This document shows, piece by piece, positions 27,196 through 34,901 of a DNA stretch of 64,000 nucleotides. How positions within the stretch are numbered: position 1 is the stretch's first letter; each line of letters begins with the position of its first letter. A model generated the notes under the pieces. That model worked only from the letters and a program-made list of their open reading frames with translations, ran no database searches and was not told the origin of the DNA. Where the stretch lies: assembly GCF_030408915.1 (NCBI RefSeq), contig NZ_CP047654.1, positions 1,116,001 through 1,180,000 on the forward strand, written 5' to 3'. Position numbers and translations under genes: made by a program. This stretch comes from Corynebacterium guangdongense (GTDB taxonomy: Bacteria; Actinomycetota; Actinomycetes; Mycobacteriales; Mycobacteriaceae).

Positions 27196-28113
27196 TTGGA
27201 CATCGTCTCTGTCGACATCGTCTTTACCCTCGCCGGCGCGGCGGTCATCGCCACCGGGCTCCGGGAGATCTTCCACACGCTGTTCCACCCCTGGGCCCGG
27301 GGCAGTCTGAGCAAGGCGGCCTTTCACGTCGCGTGGCGGGCGTCCAAGGCAGTCGACCACCGGTTCGGTTCCGGGGTGGGGCCGGCGGTGATGGTCACCG
27401 TCATCTTCGCGTGGGTGGCTCTGCAGGTGCTGGGCTGGGCCCTGATCTACTACCCGCACATCCCGGAGGGTTTCACCTATGGGGAGGGGGTGGACGCCGC
27501 CTCCTCCCCGGCCGTGGTGGAGGCGCTCTACGTTTCGCTGATGGCGCTGGGCACCCTCGGCTACGGTGACGTCGTGGCCACCGGCGGCTGGCTCCGGCTG
27601 GTCGCGCCGCTGGAGGCCCTCACCGGGTTCGCCGTGCTGACCGCGGCGCTGGCCTGGTTCACCCAGGTCTACCCGCCCCTGCTGCGGCGCCGTGCGCTGG
27701 CGCTGGAACTGAAGGAGCTGGCCGATGTCCGGTATGCGGAGTCCCTCGGGGAGCTCGACGACGTCTCGGTCTCCCGGACGCTGGACCAGGTCACCGTCGG
27801 ACTCGGGCAGGTGCACAGTGATTTCGCGCATCACGCCGAGGGATTCTACTTCCGGGAGCCGGACCCGGAGATCTCCCTGTCGCACCAGCTCTCGCACGCG
27901 TTCAGGCTGCGTGACGCGGCCCTGGGCAGTGATCGTCCCGCGGTGCGCATGAGCGGCCGACGCCTGGCCACCGGGCTGGCGGCGCTGGCCGGCAGGCTCG
28001 ACGACGACTTCCTCCACACCGGGGGGACGGTGGAGGAGATCGTCGCGGCCTTCGCCGCGGAGCACGGCCACGGACTCGCCGGTACCGACGACGGAACTAC
28101 GCGATCCGGGTGA
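27196..28113 (+). CDS. Two-pore-helix potassium channel family protein
   Basis: 305 residues from TTG 27196, which has GAAAGGGG upstream; this start begins the protein right at the first helix. Helices at about 5-25, 60-80 and 125-150, with a pore loop YVSLMALGTLGYGDVVATGG containing the K+ selectivity filter sequence (T-L-G-Y-G-D). The C-terminal ~140 residues are a soluble helical domain with no RCK/TrkA nucleotide motif. It overlaps the convergent DUF2249 gene by 17 bp. Its place inside the nitrogen-oxide block may be accidental. Confidence 0.8.
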   Translation: MDIVSVDIVFTLAGAAVIATGLREIFHTLFHPWARGSLSKAAFHVAWRASKAVDHRFGSGVGPAVMVTVIFAWVALQVLGWALIYYPHIPEGFTYGEGVDAASSPAVVEALYVSLMALGTLGYGDVVATGGWLRLVAPLEALTGFAVLTAALAWFTQVYPPLLRRRALALELKELADVRYAESLGELDDVSVSRTLDQVTVGLGQVHSDFAHHAEGFYFREPDPEISLSHQLSHAFRLRDAALGSDRPAVRMSGRRLATGLAALAGRLDDDFLHTGGTVEEIVAAFAAEHGHGLAGTDDGTTRSG

Positions 28114-28357
28114 ACTTGATGTGCCAGTCGGCCGGGCCCTCCTGGAGGTACTCCAGCTCGAAGGTCTCCGCGCGGCCCTCGACCTCCTTGAGCAGAGGCA
28201 GCGGGTTGTGCGGGGCGATGAGGATCATCGCCTCGCCGACGTTGCGGGAGCCGAGCGCGCCGTGGATGGCGCCGTGGCGCACCGCGTGCGGGATCTCGGA
28301 GGCGTTGAGGGTGGGGACCTGGCCGGACTGGCCGGCGGCGGAAATCGGAAGCTGCAT
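28097..28357 (-). CDS. DUF2249 domain protein
   Basis: 86 residues, a single DUF2249 domain: LNASEIPHAVRHGAIHGAL, then IAPHNPLPLLKEVE and a C-terminal WHIKFTRIA, the usual pattern of this TusA-like small domain. DUF2249 proteins often occur with nitric-oxide and nitrite-metabolism genes, but their biochemical role is not established. AGGA is correctly placed before the ATG. The gene is divergent from the NnrS-like/NirK operon, with only 83 bp between, and probably co-regulated with it. Confidence 0.8.
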   Translation of the reverse strand: MQLPISAAGQSGQVPTLNASEIPHAVRHGAIHGALGSRNVGEAMILIAPHNPLPLLKEVEGRAETFELEYLQEGPADWHIKFTRIA

Positions 28358-28427
28358 CGTGCGCGTCCTGTCTGTGGGGGTGATGGGGGAGTCCGGCCCC
28401 GCCCTTGGGGAACGAACGAGTTAATAG

Positions 28428-28433
28428 TACGAT
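28428..28433 (+). promoter_or_regulatory. -10 box of the NnrS-like/nirK operon, probably leaderless
   Basis: TACGAT ends 7 nt before GTG 28441. The surrounding TTAATAGTACGATAAAA is AT-rich in an otherwise GC-rich stretch, and no Shine-Dalgarno sequence precedes the start. Confidence 0.4.
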
Positions 28434-28440
28434 AAAACCC

Positions 28441-29607
28441 GTGAAAATGGAGCATTCCCGCCCGAGCCCGACGTGGAGCCCGCCACTGTCGCTGCGCCTC
28501 GGGTTTCTGGCGTTCGCCGGGGTCTCGGTGGTGGCCGGCCTGCTCGCGGGCACGATCCGTCTCGGCTATCTGCTCGACAGCCCCGCCGCCTCGCTGGCGA
28601 AGGACCACGGCGCGCTCATGGTCTTCGGTTTCGTCGGTGGGGCGATCGGCCTCGAACGGGCCGTCGCCGTGCGCACCCGGTGGGCGTGGCTGGGGCCCCT
28701 GTCCCACGCCCTCGGCGTCCTCACCACCCTGGCCGGTCTGCCCCGGCCCGTTCCCGGCCTCTTCTTCGCGTTGAGCTTCCTTGCCCTGGGCGCCGTCTAC
28801 GGTGAGGTGCACCGCCGCCAGGCCACTTTCGCGGTGCTGACCCAGGCCGCCGGCGTCATCGGCGGCGTCGCCGCGGCCGTCCTCTGGGGATTTGGCCTGC
28901 CGTTCGCCTACGCCCTGCCCTTCGCCGTGGTCTTCGCCGTGGCCACCGTCATCGGCGAGCGCCTGGAACTGGCCAGGGTCTCCCTCGGCGGGGCCGCCGC
29001 CGACGCCCCCGTCACCGGGCTCGTGCTCGCGCTGACCGCCTCCGCACTGCTCTTCGGCTTTTCCCCGCAGCTGGGCTTCGCGCTCATGGGCGTGGTGCTC
29101 GTGTTCGTCGCGCTGGCCACCGTCCGCGTCGACGTCGCCCGTCACCTGGTCAAGTCCCGGGGCCTGCCCCGGTACTCCGCGGTCTGCATGCTGCTGGGCT
29201 ACGTGTGGCTCGTCGTCGGCGGCGTCATCTGGGTCGCCTTCGGCTTCGTCGAGACCGGTTTCGCCTTCGACGCCGGCGTCCACGCGATCTTCCTGGGTTT
29301 CGTGCTCTCGATGATCTTCGCGCACGCCCCGATCATCCTCACCTCGGTGATCAGGTACACGCTGCCCTATCATCCGGTCATGTACGTCGCGGTCGCGCTG
29401 CTGCACGCAGGCCTGCTCATCCGCCTGCTTGCCGACGCCCGCAGCCACACTGCGGTCTGGCAGGCCGGCGGTCTCATCAACGTCATCGCCGTGAGCGTCT
29501 TCCTGGTGTTGTCCTTCGCGCTGACCGTGCGGCAGGCCCGTCGGCAGGCCCGTCGGCAGGCCCGTCGGCAAGCGGAGCGTCAGCCGGCCGCGAGGAGCGC
29601 CCCATGA
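28441..29607 (+). CDS. Polytopic membrane protein, NnrS-like
   Basis: 388 residues with about 11-12 hydrophobic helices. Histidines in helices recall NnrS/heme-copper proteins: DHGALMVFGFVGGAIGLERA (compare the HAHEMLFGF block of NnrS) and AGVHAIFLGFVLSMIFAHAP. NnrS is a heme- and copper-binding protein linked to NO stress, which fits a gene coupled to nitrite reductase. The basic C-terminus (RQAR repeats) comes from a 12-bp tandem repeat in the DNA. GTG 28441 was chosen because a -10-like TACGAT ends 7 nt before it; ATG 28447 is possible. The next gene starts in an ATGA overlap. Confidence 0.65.
   Translation: MKMEHSRPSPTWSPPLSLRLGFLAFAGVSVVAGLLAGTIRLGYLLDSPAASLAKDHGALMVFGFVGGAIGLERAVAVRTRWAWLGPLSHALGVLTTLAGLPRPVPGLFFALSFLALGAVYGEVHRRQATFAVLTQAAGVIGGVAAAVLWGFGLPFAYALPFAVVFAVATVIGERLELARVSLGGAAADAPVTGLVLALTASALLFGFSPQLGFALMGVVLVFVALATVRVDVARHLVKSRGLPRYSAVCMLLGYVWLVVGGVIWVAFGFVETGFAFDAGVHAIFLGFVLSMIFAHAPIILTSVIRYTLPYHPVMYVAVALLHAGLLIRLLADARSHTAVWQAGGLINVIAVSVFLVLSFALTVRQARRQARRQARRQAERQPAARSAP
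29530..29577 (+). repeat. 12-bp tandem repeat in the 3' end of the NnrS-like gene
   Basis: CGGCAGGCCCGT occurs three times in perfect tandem, followed by a degenerate fourth copy. The length is a multiple of three, so copy-number change would add or remove RQAR units without shifting the frame. Confidence 0.9.
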
Positions 29608-30842
29608 ACACCCTGACCGTCTCGGACCTATCGCTGCGCTCGCGCGGACGCTGGCACACCACCGCCGGCGCCGTCATCGCGTTCTGGCTCCTGGTCGGCG
29701 TCGCCCTGACCGTGGGCTATCAGTTCGGCGTCGGCGTGACCTGGTGGGACGTCATCCACCCCTTCACCATCGGCGCACTGACCACCGCCATTCTGGTGTA
29801 CTCGACGCATTTTGCCGAGGCCCTGACGCGCACCGCCACCGCCGACTACCGGGGCGTGGCGCTGCGCGTGGCGATCGTCAACGTCGCGCTGCTCGGACTC
29901 CTCGTCGACCGGGCCGGCTACGACTGGGGCCCGCTCGCCGACGTCTCCGCCACCGTCGTCATCCTCGTCATGGTGTGGCAGATCGTCGTGGTCGCGCGGC
30001 GACTGAAGGGTTCCCTGGCCGGGCAGTTCGCCGTGACGGTGCCCTTCTACCTGGCGGCCGCGGGCTTTCTCATCCTGGCGATTCTCTTTGCCCTCCTCGC
30101 CACCCGCGTCGGCAACTACTCCGACCTCATCGCGGCCCACTCGCGTGCGACGGTGTGGGGCTTCGCCTGGCTGACGGTCGTCGGCACGGTGGTGACCCTG
30201 CTTCCGACGCTGGCCGGCTCGAGGATCTCGGCGACCGCCCGGCAAAGCTGCACCCGGGCCCTGTGGGTCCATGTCGGGGCGCTGACGGTTGCCACGCTGC
30301 TGCAGGCGGCAGGCGTCTCGACGTGGGCGGGCCTGGCGCAGCTGGTCATGGTGCTGGCCTCGCTGATGGTGGTGCAGCCGGTCATGGGCGCCCTCTTCGT
30401 CACCGGCTCGACTTGGACCACCGCCGCCGTCTCCGTCGTCGCCGGCCTGCTGTGGCTGCCGGCGGTCGCCGCCGCCGACGCCGTCGTCCTGATCGGGGGC
30501 GGCGACCCCCGGGCCAGCACCCTGCTCCTGCTCCCGGCCTTCCTCGGCGCCGGCCTGCTGCAGCTGGTCACCGGGGTGCTGCACCACCTGCTCCCGACGC
30601 TCATCGGCGGCGGCCCCCGGAAGGTGACACGGGCCCGGGCCGCAGCGGACCGCGCCGGCGGAGCGCGCCTGACGCTCGTCAACCTCGGCGCGCTGCTCAC
30701 GCTGCTCGGGGTCCTGGGCCCCGCCCGCTGGGCCGGGCTGATCCTCATCGGGATCGGCCTGGTCTGGCACGTCGTCGCGATCAGCCGGGCGGTCGTCGCC
30801 CAATACCGAAGCCCTGCACCGAATGGAGAACCTGAATCATGA
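29604..30842 (+). CDS. Polytopic membrane protein, second NnrS-like component
   Basis: 412 residues, about 11-12 helices. Its ATG overlaps the preceding stop (ATGA), so translation is coupled. Histidines lie in HPFTIGALTTAILVYSTHFAEAL, AHSRATVWGFAWL and VTGVLHHLLPTLIGGG; the last resembles metal-binding His pairs of heme-copper oxidase-like proteins. No definite family can be named by eye. A role with NirK in NO handling, copper delivery or quinol oxidation is suggested by the coupling alone. Confidence 0.65.
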   Translation: MNTLTVSDLSLRSRGRWHTTAGAVIAFWLLVGVALTVGYQFGVGVTWWDVIHPFTIGALTTAILVYSTHFAEALTRTATADYRGVALRVAIVNVALLGLLVDRAGYDWGPLADVSATVVILVMVWQIVVVARRLKGSLAGQFAVTVPFYLAAAGFLILAILFALLATRVGNYSDLIAAHSRATVWGFAWLTVVGTVVTLLPTLAGSRISATARQSCTRALWVHVGALTVATLLQAAGVSTWAGLAQLVMVLASLMVVQPVMGALFVTGSTWTTAAVSVVAGLLWLPAVAAADAVVLIGGGDPRASTLLLLPAFLGAGLLQLVTGVLHHLLPTLIGGGPRKVTRARAAADRAGGARLTLVNLGALLTLLGVLGPARWAGLILIGIGLVWHVVAISRAVVAQYRSPAPNGEPES

Positions 30843-32344
30843 GTATCCCGATCGGACCGACCGGCGGCGCCGGAATGAGTCCCGCACCGAATAAGCCGAC
30901 CGGCGGACCCGGGGCAGACGGCAGGGGCATTGAATGGGCCTCCTGGGTGCTCATCGGCCTGGCCATCGCCGCCGTCGTCATGCTCGCCGTCCTGGGCGCC
31001 GCCGGCCCCGGTCCCCGGGACACGGCGGGTACCTCGGCGTCGGCTAGCGGGGCGACCGGGCCCGCCGTCGGCGAAGGCGAGACCCTCACCCGGCAGGTCT
31101 CCATCGAGGGCATGCTCTTCGTGCCCAACTCGGTCGAGATCCCGGCCGGCTCGACCCTGGTCCTGGAGATCACCAACAACGACTCCCAGAACCACGACCT
31201 GCAGATCAACGGCGTCAACACCGGCCTCATCGCCCCGGGCGAGACCGTCACCCAGGATTTTGGCGCGGTCACCGAATCGGTGACGGGCTGGTGCACCGTC
31301 GCCGGGCACAAGGCGATGGGGATGACCTTCGACGTCACCGTCACCGACGGCGGCGCCACCGGTGCGGCTGACGGACCCGGCGCGCACATGGCCGGGAGCG
31401 CCCCCGCCGGGAGCGCCCCCGCCGAGGGCGCCAACCCCTTCGTCACGGTGCCCAGCGCCGCCCAGCGCGGCGCCGAGCATGAGGGTTTCACCCCGGCCAA
31501 CCCGGTCCTGGCCCCGGCACCGACCGGCACCGTCCACGAATTCGACTGGGACATCACCGAGGAGGTGCGCCAGGTCGCGCCGGGCCACAGTCAGGTCGTC
31601 TGGCTCTTCGACGGCCAGGCGCCCGGACCGACCCTGCGCGGCCAGGTCGGGGACACCTTCCGCATCACGCTGCACAACAAGGGAACGATGGACCACTCCA
31701 TCGACTTCCACGCCGGTGAGGTCAACCCCGACAAGCACATGGCTCAGATTCCGGTCGGGGAGTCCCTGACCTACGAGTTCGTCGCCAACCGCTACGGCAT
31801 CTGGATGTACCACTGCGCGACGGCGCCGATGAGCCTGCACATCGCCAACGGCATGTTCGGCGGGGTCGTCATCGATCCGCCGGCCGGCTCCGCCGACGCC
31901 CTGAGCGAGGTGGACGAGGAGTACCTTTTCGTCGCCAGCGAGATGTTCCTCGGCCCGGGCGACGTCGGCGCGGACGCCCAGCGGGTCAGCGACCGCCGCT
32001 ACGACCTGACGGCCTTCAACTTCTACCCGAACCAGTACGACCTCGCCCCGATCGAGCACAAGGTCGGCGACACGGTCCGGCTCTGGCTGCTCAACGCCGG
32101 CCCGGATCAGTCGCTGAGCTTCCACGTCGTCGGCGACGTCTTCGACACGGTCTTCACCGAGGGCCGCTACATCATCCGCGACGCCCACGAGCGCGACACC
32201 GGCGCCCAGGCCGTCGACGTCTCCGTGGCCCAGGGCGGCTTCGTCGAGCTGACCTTCAACGAACCGGGCAACTACGCCTTCGTCAACCACCAGATGACCG
32301 ACGCGGAGAAGGGCCAGCACGGTTTTTTCACCGTCACCGACTAG
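30839..32344 (+). CDS. nirK: Copper nitrite reductase with extra N-terminal cupredoxin domain
   Basis: 501 residues. A membrane anchor (about 32-55) precedes a cupredoxin domain with a complete type 1 Cu set, His119, Cys152, His157 and Met162 (C-x4-H-x4-M). Residues ~225-500 form NirK: type 1 ligands His286, Cys326, His334 and Met339; type 2 ligands His291, His325 and His484; catalytic Asp289 and His429. All catalytic and metal residues are present, so it should reduce nitrite to NO outside the membrane, with the N-terminal blue copper domain as built-in electron donor. It starts in an ATGA overlap with the preceding membrane protein. Confidence 0.92.
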   Translation: MSIPIGPTGGAGMSPAPNKPTGGPGADGRGIEWASWVLIGLAIAAVVMLAVLGAAGPGPRDTAGTSASASGATGPAVGEGETLTRQVSIEGMLFVPNSVEIPAGSTLVLEITNNDSQNHDLQINGVNTGLIAPGETVTQDFGAVTESVTGWCTVAGHKAMGMTFDVTVTDGGATGAADGPGAHMAGSAPAGSAPAEGANPFVTVPSAAQRGAEHEGFTPANPVLAPAPTGTVHEFDWDITEEVRQVAPGHSQVVWLFDGQAPGPTLRGQVGDTFRITLHNKGTMDHSIDFHAGEVNPDKHMAQIPVGESLTYEFVANRYGIWMYHCATAPMSLHIANGMFGGVVIDPPAGSADALSEVDEEYLFVASEMFLGPGDVGADAQRVSDRRYDLTAFNFYPNQYDLAPIEHKVGDTVRLWLLNAGPDQSLSFHVVGDVFDTVFTEGRYIIRDAHERDTGAQAVDVSVAQGGFVELTFNEPGNYAFVNHQMTDAEKGQHGFFTVTD

Positions 32345-32360
32345 GACGCCGCAAAACGCC

Positions 32361-32399
32361 GGGACGCGCCGGCGGCCCAGGCGGTCACCGGCGCGTCCC
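32361..32399. terminator. Terminator between nirK and mobA
   Basis: Perfect 12-bp stem (32361-32372 and 32388-32399), loop 15 nt. On the minus strand it is followed by GGCGTTTTGC, so it best serves the mobA side, but it sits between convergent genes and can stop both. Confidence 0.65.
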
Positions 32400-32407
32400 G
32401 CCGTCCG

Positions 32408-33022
32408 CTAGTCCTCCACGTCGCCGAACTCGGCGAGCTCCTCGAGCGTGTCGTAGTCGCGTTCCTCCCCGGTGCCCTCGACGGAGACGAAGGAGACTGT
32501 CTCCAGCAGTGCCTTGGCCGGTCGGTCGCTGACGTCCCCGAAATCCCGGAGCGCGTGGTGCAGGGCGGCGGTGTCCCACAGCGCGCACAGCGGCTGCAGG
32601 TGGCCGCCGGCCTCCTCGATGACGGCGGCCGCGCTGTCCGGGGCCCCGGACAGCGCGTCGCGGAGCTCCGGAATCAGCTGGGCCGAGTCCGGCGCGTCCA
32701 CGGCGAGAATGGCGGTGCGCTCGGAGGGCTCGCAGGACAGGGAGTCCAGTCCGGCGGCGATCGCCGAGAGCGGCCCCGAGAACGGCGGCTCCTCCCGGGC
32801 GATCTTCACGCCCGGACGGACCTCGAGGTCGCGAGTCGAGACGACCACCACCTGCATGAGGTCGTTGATGAGGGAGACCTCGTCGAGCAGGAGGTCGACG
32901 AGCCGTTCGCCGTCGACGACGACGGCGGCCTTGTCACGACCGCCCATGCGCGTTCCGCGGCCACCCGCGAGGATGATGACGTCCAGACCGGGGGTCAGGG
33001 TGCGTCCGTCCAACTCAGCCAT
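32408..33022 (-). CDS. mobA: Molybdenum cofactor guanylyltransferase (MobA-like)
   Basis: 204 residues of the MobA nucleotidyltransferase fold. It attaches GMP to Mo-molybdopterin, forming the MGD needed by NarG. The N-terminal signature IILAGGRGTRMGGRDKA binds GTP; further family blocks are GPLSAIAAGL and ILAVDAPDSAQLIPEL, where bacterial MobA usually has a D-M/C-P motif. GAGGAG lies before the ATG; it starts 2 bp after the moaC stop, last gene of the moaA-moeA-moaC-mobA operon. Confidence 0.88.
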   Translation of the reverse strand: MAELDGRTLTPGLDVIILAGGRGTRMGGRDKAAVVVDGERLVDLLLDEVSLINDLMQVVVVSTRDLEVRPGVKIAREEPPFSGPLSAIAAGLDSLSCEPSERTAILAVDAPDSAQLIPELRDALSGAPDSAAAVIEEAGGHLQPLCALWDTAALHHALRDFGDVSDRPAKALLETVSFVSVEGTGEERDYDTLEELAEFGDVED

Positions 33023-33024
33023 GA

Positions 33025-33528
33025 CTACTCCTCATCTCCTGCGCCGGTGCCGGCGCCCGGCAGTTCACGGGACCAGTCGCCGGAGCGGCCGCCGGACTTG
33101 GCCACGACGCCGCAGCGACGGATATAGGCGGACCGGTCCACCCCCTTGACCATATCGATGATCGCCAGCGCGGCGACCGAGACGCTGGTCAGCGCCTCCA
33201 TCTCCACCCCGGTGCGGTCGGCGGTGCGCACGGTGGCCTCGATGAACACGTGGTCCTCGTGCAGCTCCAGGTCAAGGGAGGCGCCGTGCACCCCGATGGT
33301 GTGCGCCAGCGGCAGCAGCTCCGGAACCTTCTTGGCCGCCGAGATGCCCGCGATCCGCGCGACGGCGAGGACGTCGCCCTTGGGGACGGTGCCGTCCCGC
33401 AGCGCGGCCATCACCTCGGGGGAGCAGGCCACCTCGCCCTGGGCGGTGGCCTGTCGCACGGTCGGTCGCTTCTCGGTCACGTCGACCATGTGGGCGGAAC
33501 CGGCGTCAGTGAGATGGGTGAACTTCAT
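33025..33528 (-). CDS. moaC: Cyclic pyranopterin monophosphate synthase
   Basis: 167 residues, usual MoaC length. It converts 3',8-cyclo-GTP from MoaA into cyclic pyranopterin monophosphate. Signature segments: HLTDAGSAHMVDVTEKRPTVRQA at the N-terminus, LPLAHTIGVHGASLDL, the TVRTADRTGVEMEALT block and a C-terminal MVKGVDR motif. It lies 36 bp after moeA. Confidence 0.96.
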   Translation of the reverse strand: MKFTHLTDAGSAHMVDVTEKRPTVRQATAQGEVACSPEVMAALRDGTVPKGDVLAVARIAGISAAKKVPELLPLAHTIGVHGASLDLELHEDHVFIEATVRTADRTGVEMEALTSVSVAALAIIDMVKGVDRSAYIRRCGVVAKSGGRSGDWSRELPGAGTGAGDEE

Positions 33529-33564
33529 GCCAGCAGAATACCCCTCCGCCGACGCCGGGGAGCG

Positions 33565-34854
33565 CTAGGAACGGGTGAGGAGCACTTCGACCTCGGCGCC
33601 CGCGGCGGTGTCCGAGCCCGGGGGAAGCAGGACCACCCCGTCGGTGTCAGCCAGGGAGGCGACGAAGTGGGAACCGACGGCCGTGCCGTTGAAGGGGGCG
33701 GCCACCGGCAGCCCTTCGGCGCCGTAACCCAGCCGCACCGGGATCACCAGGGTGCGGTCGCGGGGCGCCGGCAGCTTCTCCGCGGCCACCGCGCGCAGGC
33801 GGGGGCGGTCCAGCAGGTGCCCCGGTGCGGGGCGCCCCGCCAGGACGCCCAGCACCGGGGCGACGTAAAGGTGGAAGGACACGAAGGCCGCGACCGGGTT
33901 GCCCGGCAGGCACAGGATGGGCGTGCCCGCCCAGGTGCCGCAGCCCTGCGGGGCGCCGGGCTTCTGGGCGATCTCACCGAACCACATCTCGCCGCGCGGT
34001 GAGGCCCCGGTGGTCGCCCGGACCACGTCGAAAGCACCGACGGAGACCCCGCCGCTGGTGACGATGAGGTCGGCGTGCGCGGCCACCCGGTCGAGCACGT
34101 CAGCGAAGTCGCCCGGGTAATCGCCGGCGTGGGCGGAGACGACCTGACCGGCGCCGTTGGCCCGGGCCAACGCCACGAGCATCGGCCGGTTCGAGTCGGG
34201 AATCTGGCCGACCCCCGGAACCACGCCCGGTTCCACCAGCTCATCGCCGGAGGCGACGACCGCGACGACCGGGGCCCGGTGGACGGTGACCTCGGTGACG
34301 CCGGCGGAGATCAGGGCCGCGGTGGCGCCGGCGTCGATGCGCCGACCCGCCTCGACGACGACGTCGCCGGGGGCGACGTTGTCACCGGCGGAACGGATGT
34401 GGCGCCGGTTTGCGGCGACCTCCCCGATGACTACCTCCGTCGGCAGGTCGACCGGGCCCGGCCGGATGCTGGTCAGCTCCACCGGCACGACCCGCAACTC
34501 CCCGGCGAGAGACTCCTCGACGGGGGCGCCGGTCATGATGCGCACGGCCTCGCCCGGGCCCGGGGTCAGGGGTGCCGAGCCCGCCGGCACGTCACCGACG
34601 ACACGCAGCGTCCACGGGCCTTCGCCCCCGGCGAGGTCCCCGACGCGGACCAGGTACCCGTCCATCGCGGAGTTGGAGAAGGGCGGAACCGCCAGGCGGG
34701 CGGTGGCCGCCTCGGCGAGGACGAGACCGGCGGCGTCGGCGAGCGCAAGCGTCAGCCTCTCGCGCGGGGCGGCCCCGGCGAGGGCGGTGACCGCGGCCAG
34801 GTAGTCGTCGAGCGGGCGAGCGGAATCGCCGGAGGAATGGGGCACGGGGGACAT
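33565..34854 (-). CDS. moeA: Molybdopterin molybdenumtransferase
   Basis: 429 residues from ATG 34854. MoeA inserts molybdate into adenylated molybdopterin. Visible motifs: PPFSNSAMDGYLVR (domain linking region), RIMTGAPVEE, GDNVAPGD, VTSGGVSVGAFDVV and the late CLPGNPVAA. A reading upstream to 34998 is basic and non-homologous. AAAGGTGAGG is the ribosome binding site. 47 bp separate it from moaA. Confidence 0.95.
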   Translation of the reverse strand: MSPVPHSSGDSARPLDDYLAAVTALAGAAPRERLTLALADAAGLVLAEAATARLAVPPFSNSAMDGYLVRVGDLAGGEGPWTLRVVGDVPAGSAPLTPGPGEAVRIMTGAPVEESLAGELRVVPVELTSIRPGPVDLPTEVVIGEVAANRRHIRSAGDNVAPGDVVVEAGRRIDAGATAALISAGVTEVTVHRAPVVAVVASGDELVEPGVVPGVGQIPDSNRPMLVALARANGAGQVVSAHAGDYPGDFADVLDRVAAHADLIVTSGGVSVGAFDVVRATTGASPRGEMWFGEIAQKPGAPQGCGTWAGTPILCLPGNPVAAFVSFHLYVAPVLGVLAGRPAPGHLLDRPRLRAVAAEKLPAPRDRTLVIPVRLGYGAEGLPVAAPFNGTAVGSHFVASLADTDGVVLLPPGSDTAAGAEVEVLLTRS

Positions 34855-34901
34855 GGTCCGCCTCACCTTTCTGGGACGTGTGAGTGATCGGTGGGGCGGG
34901 G

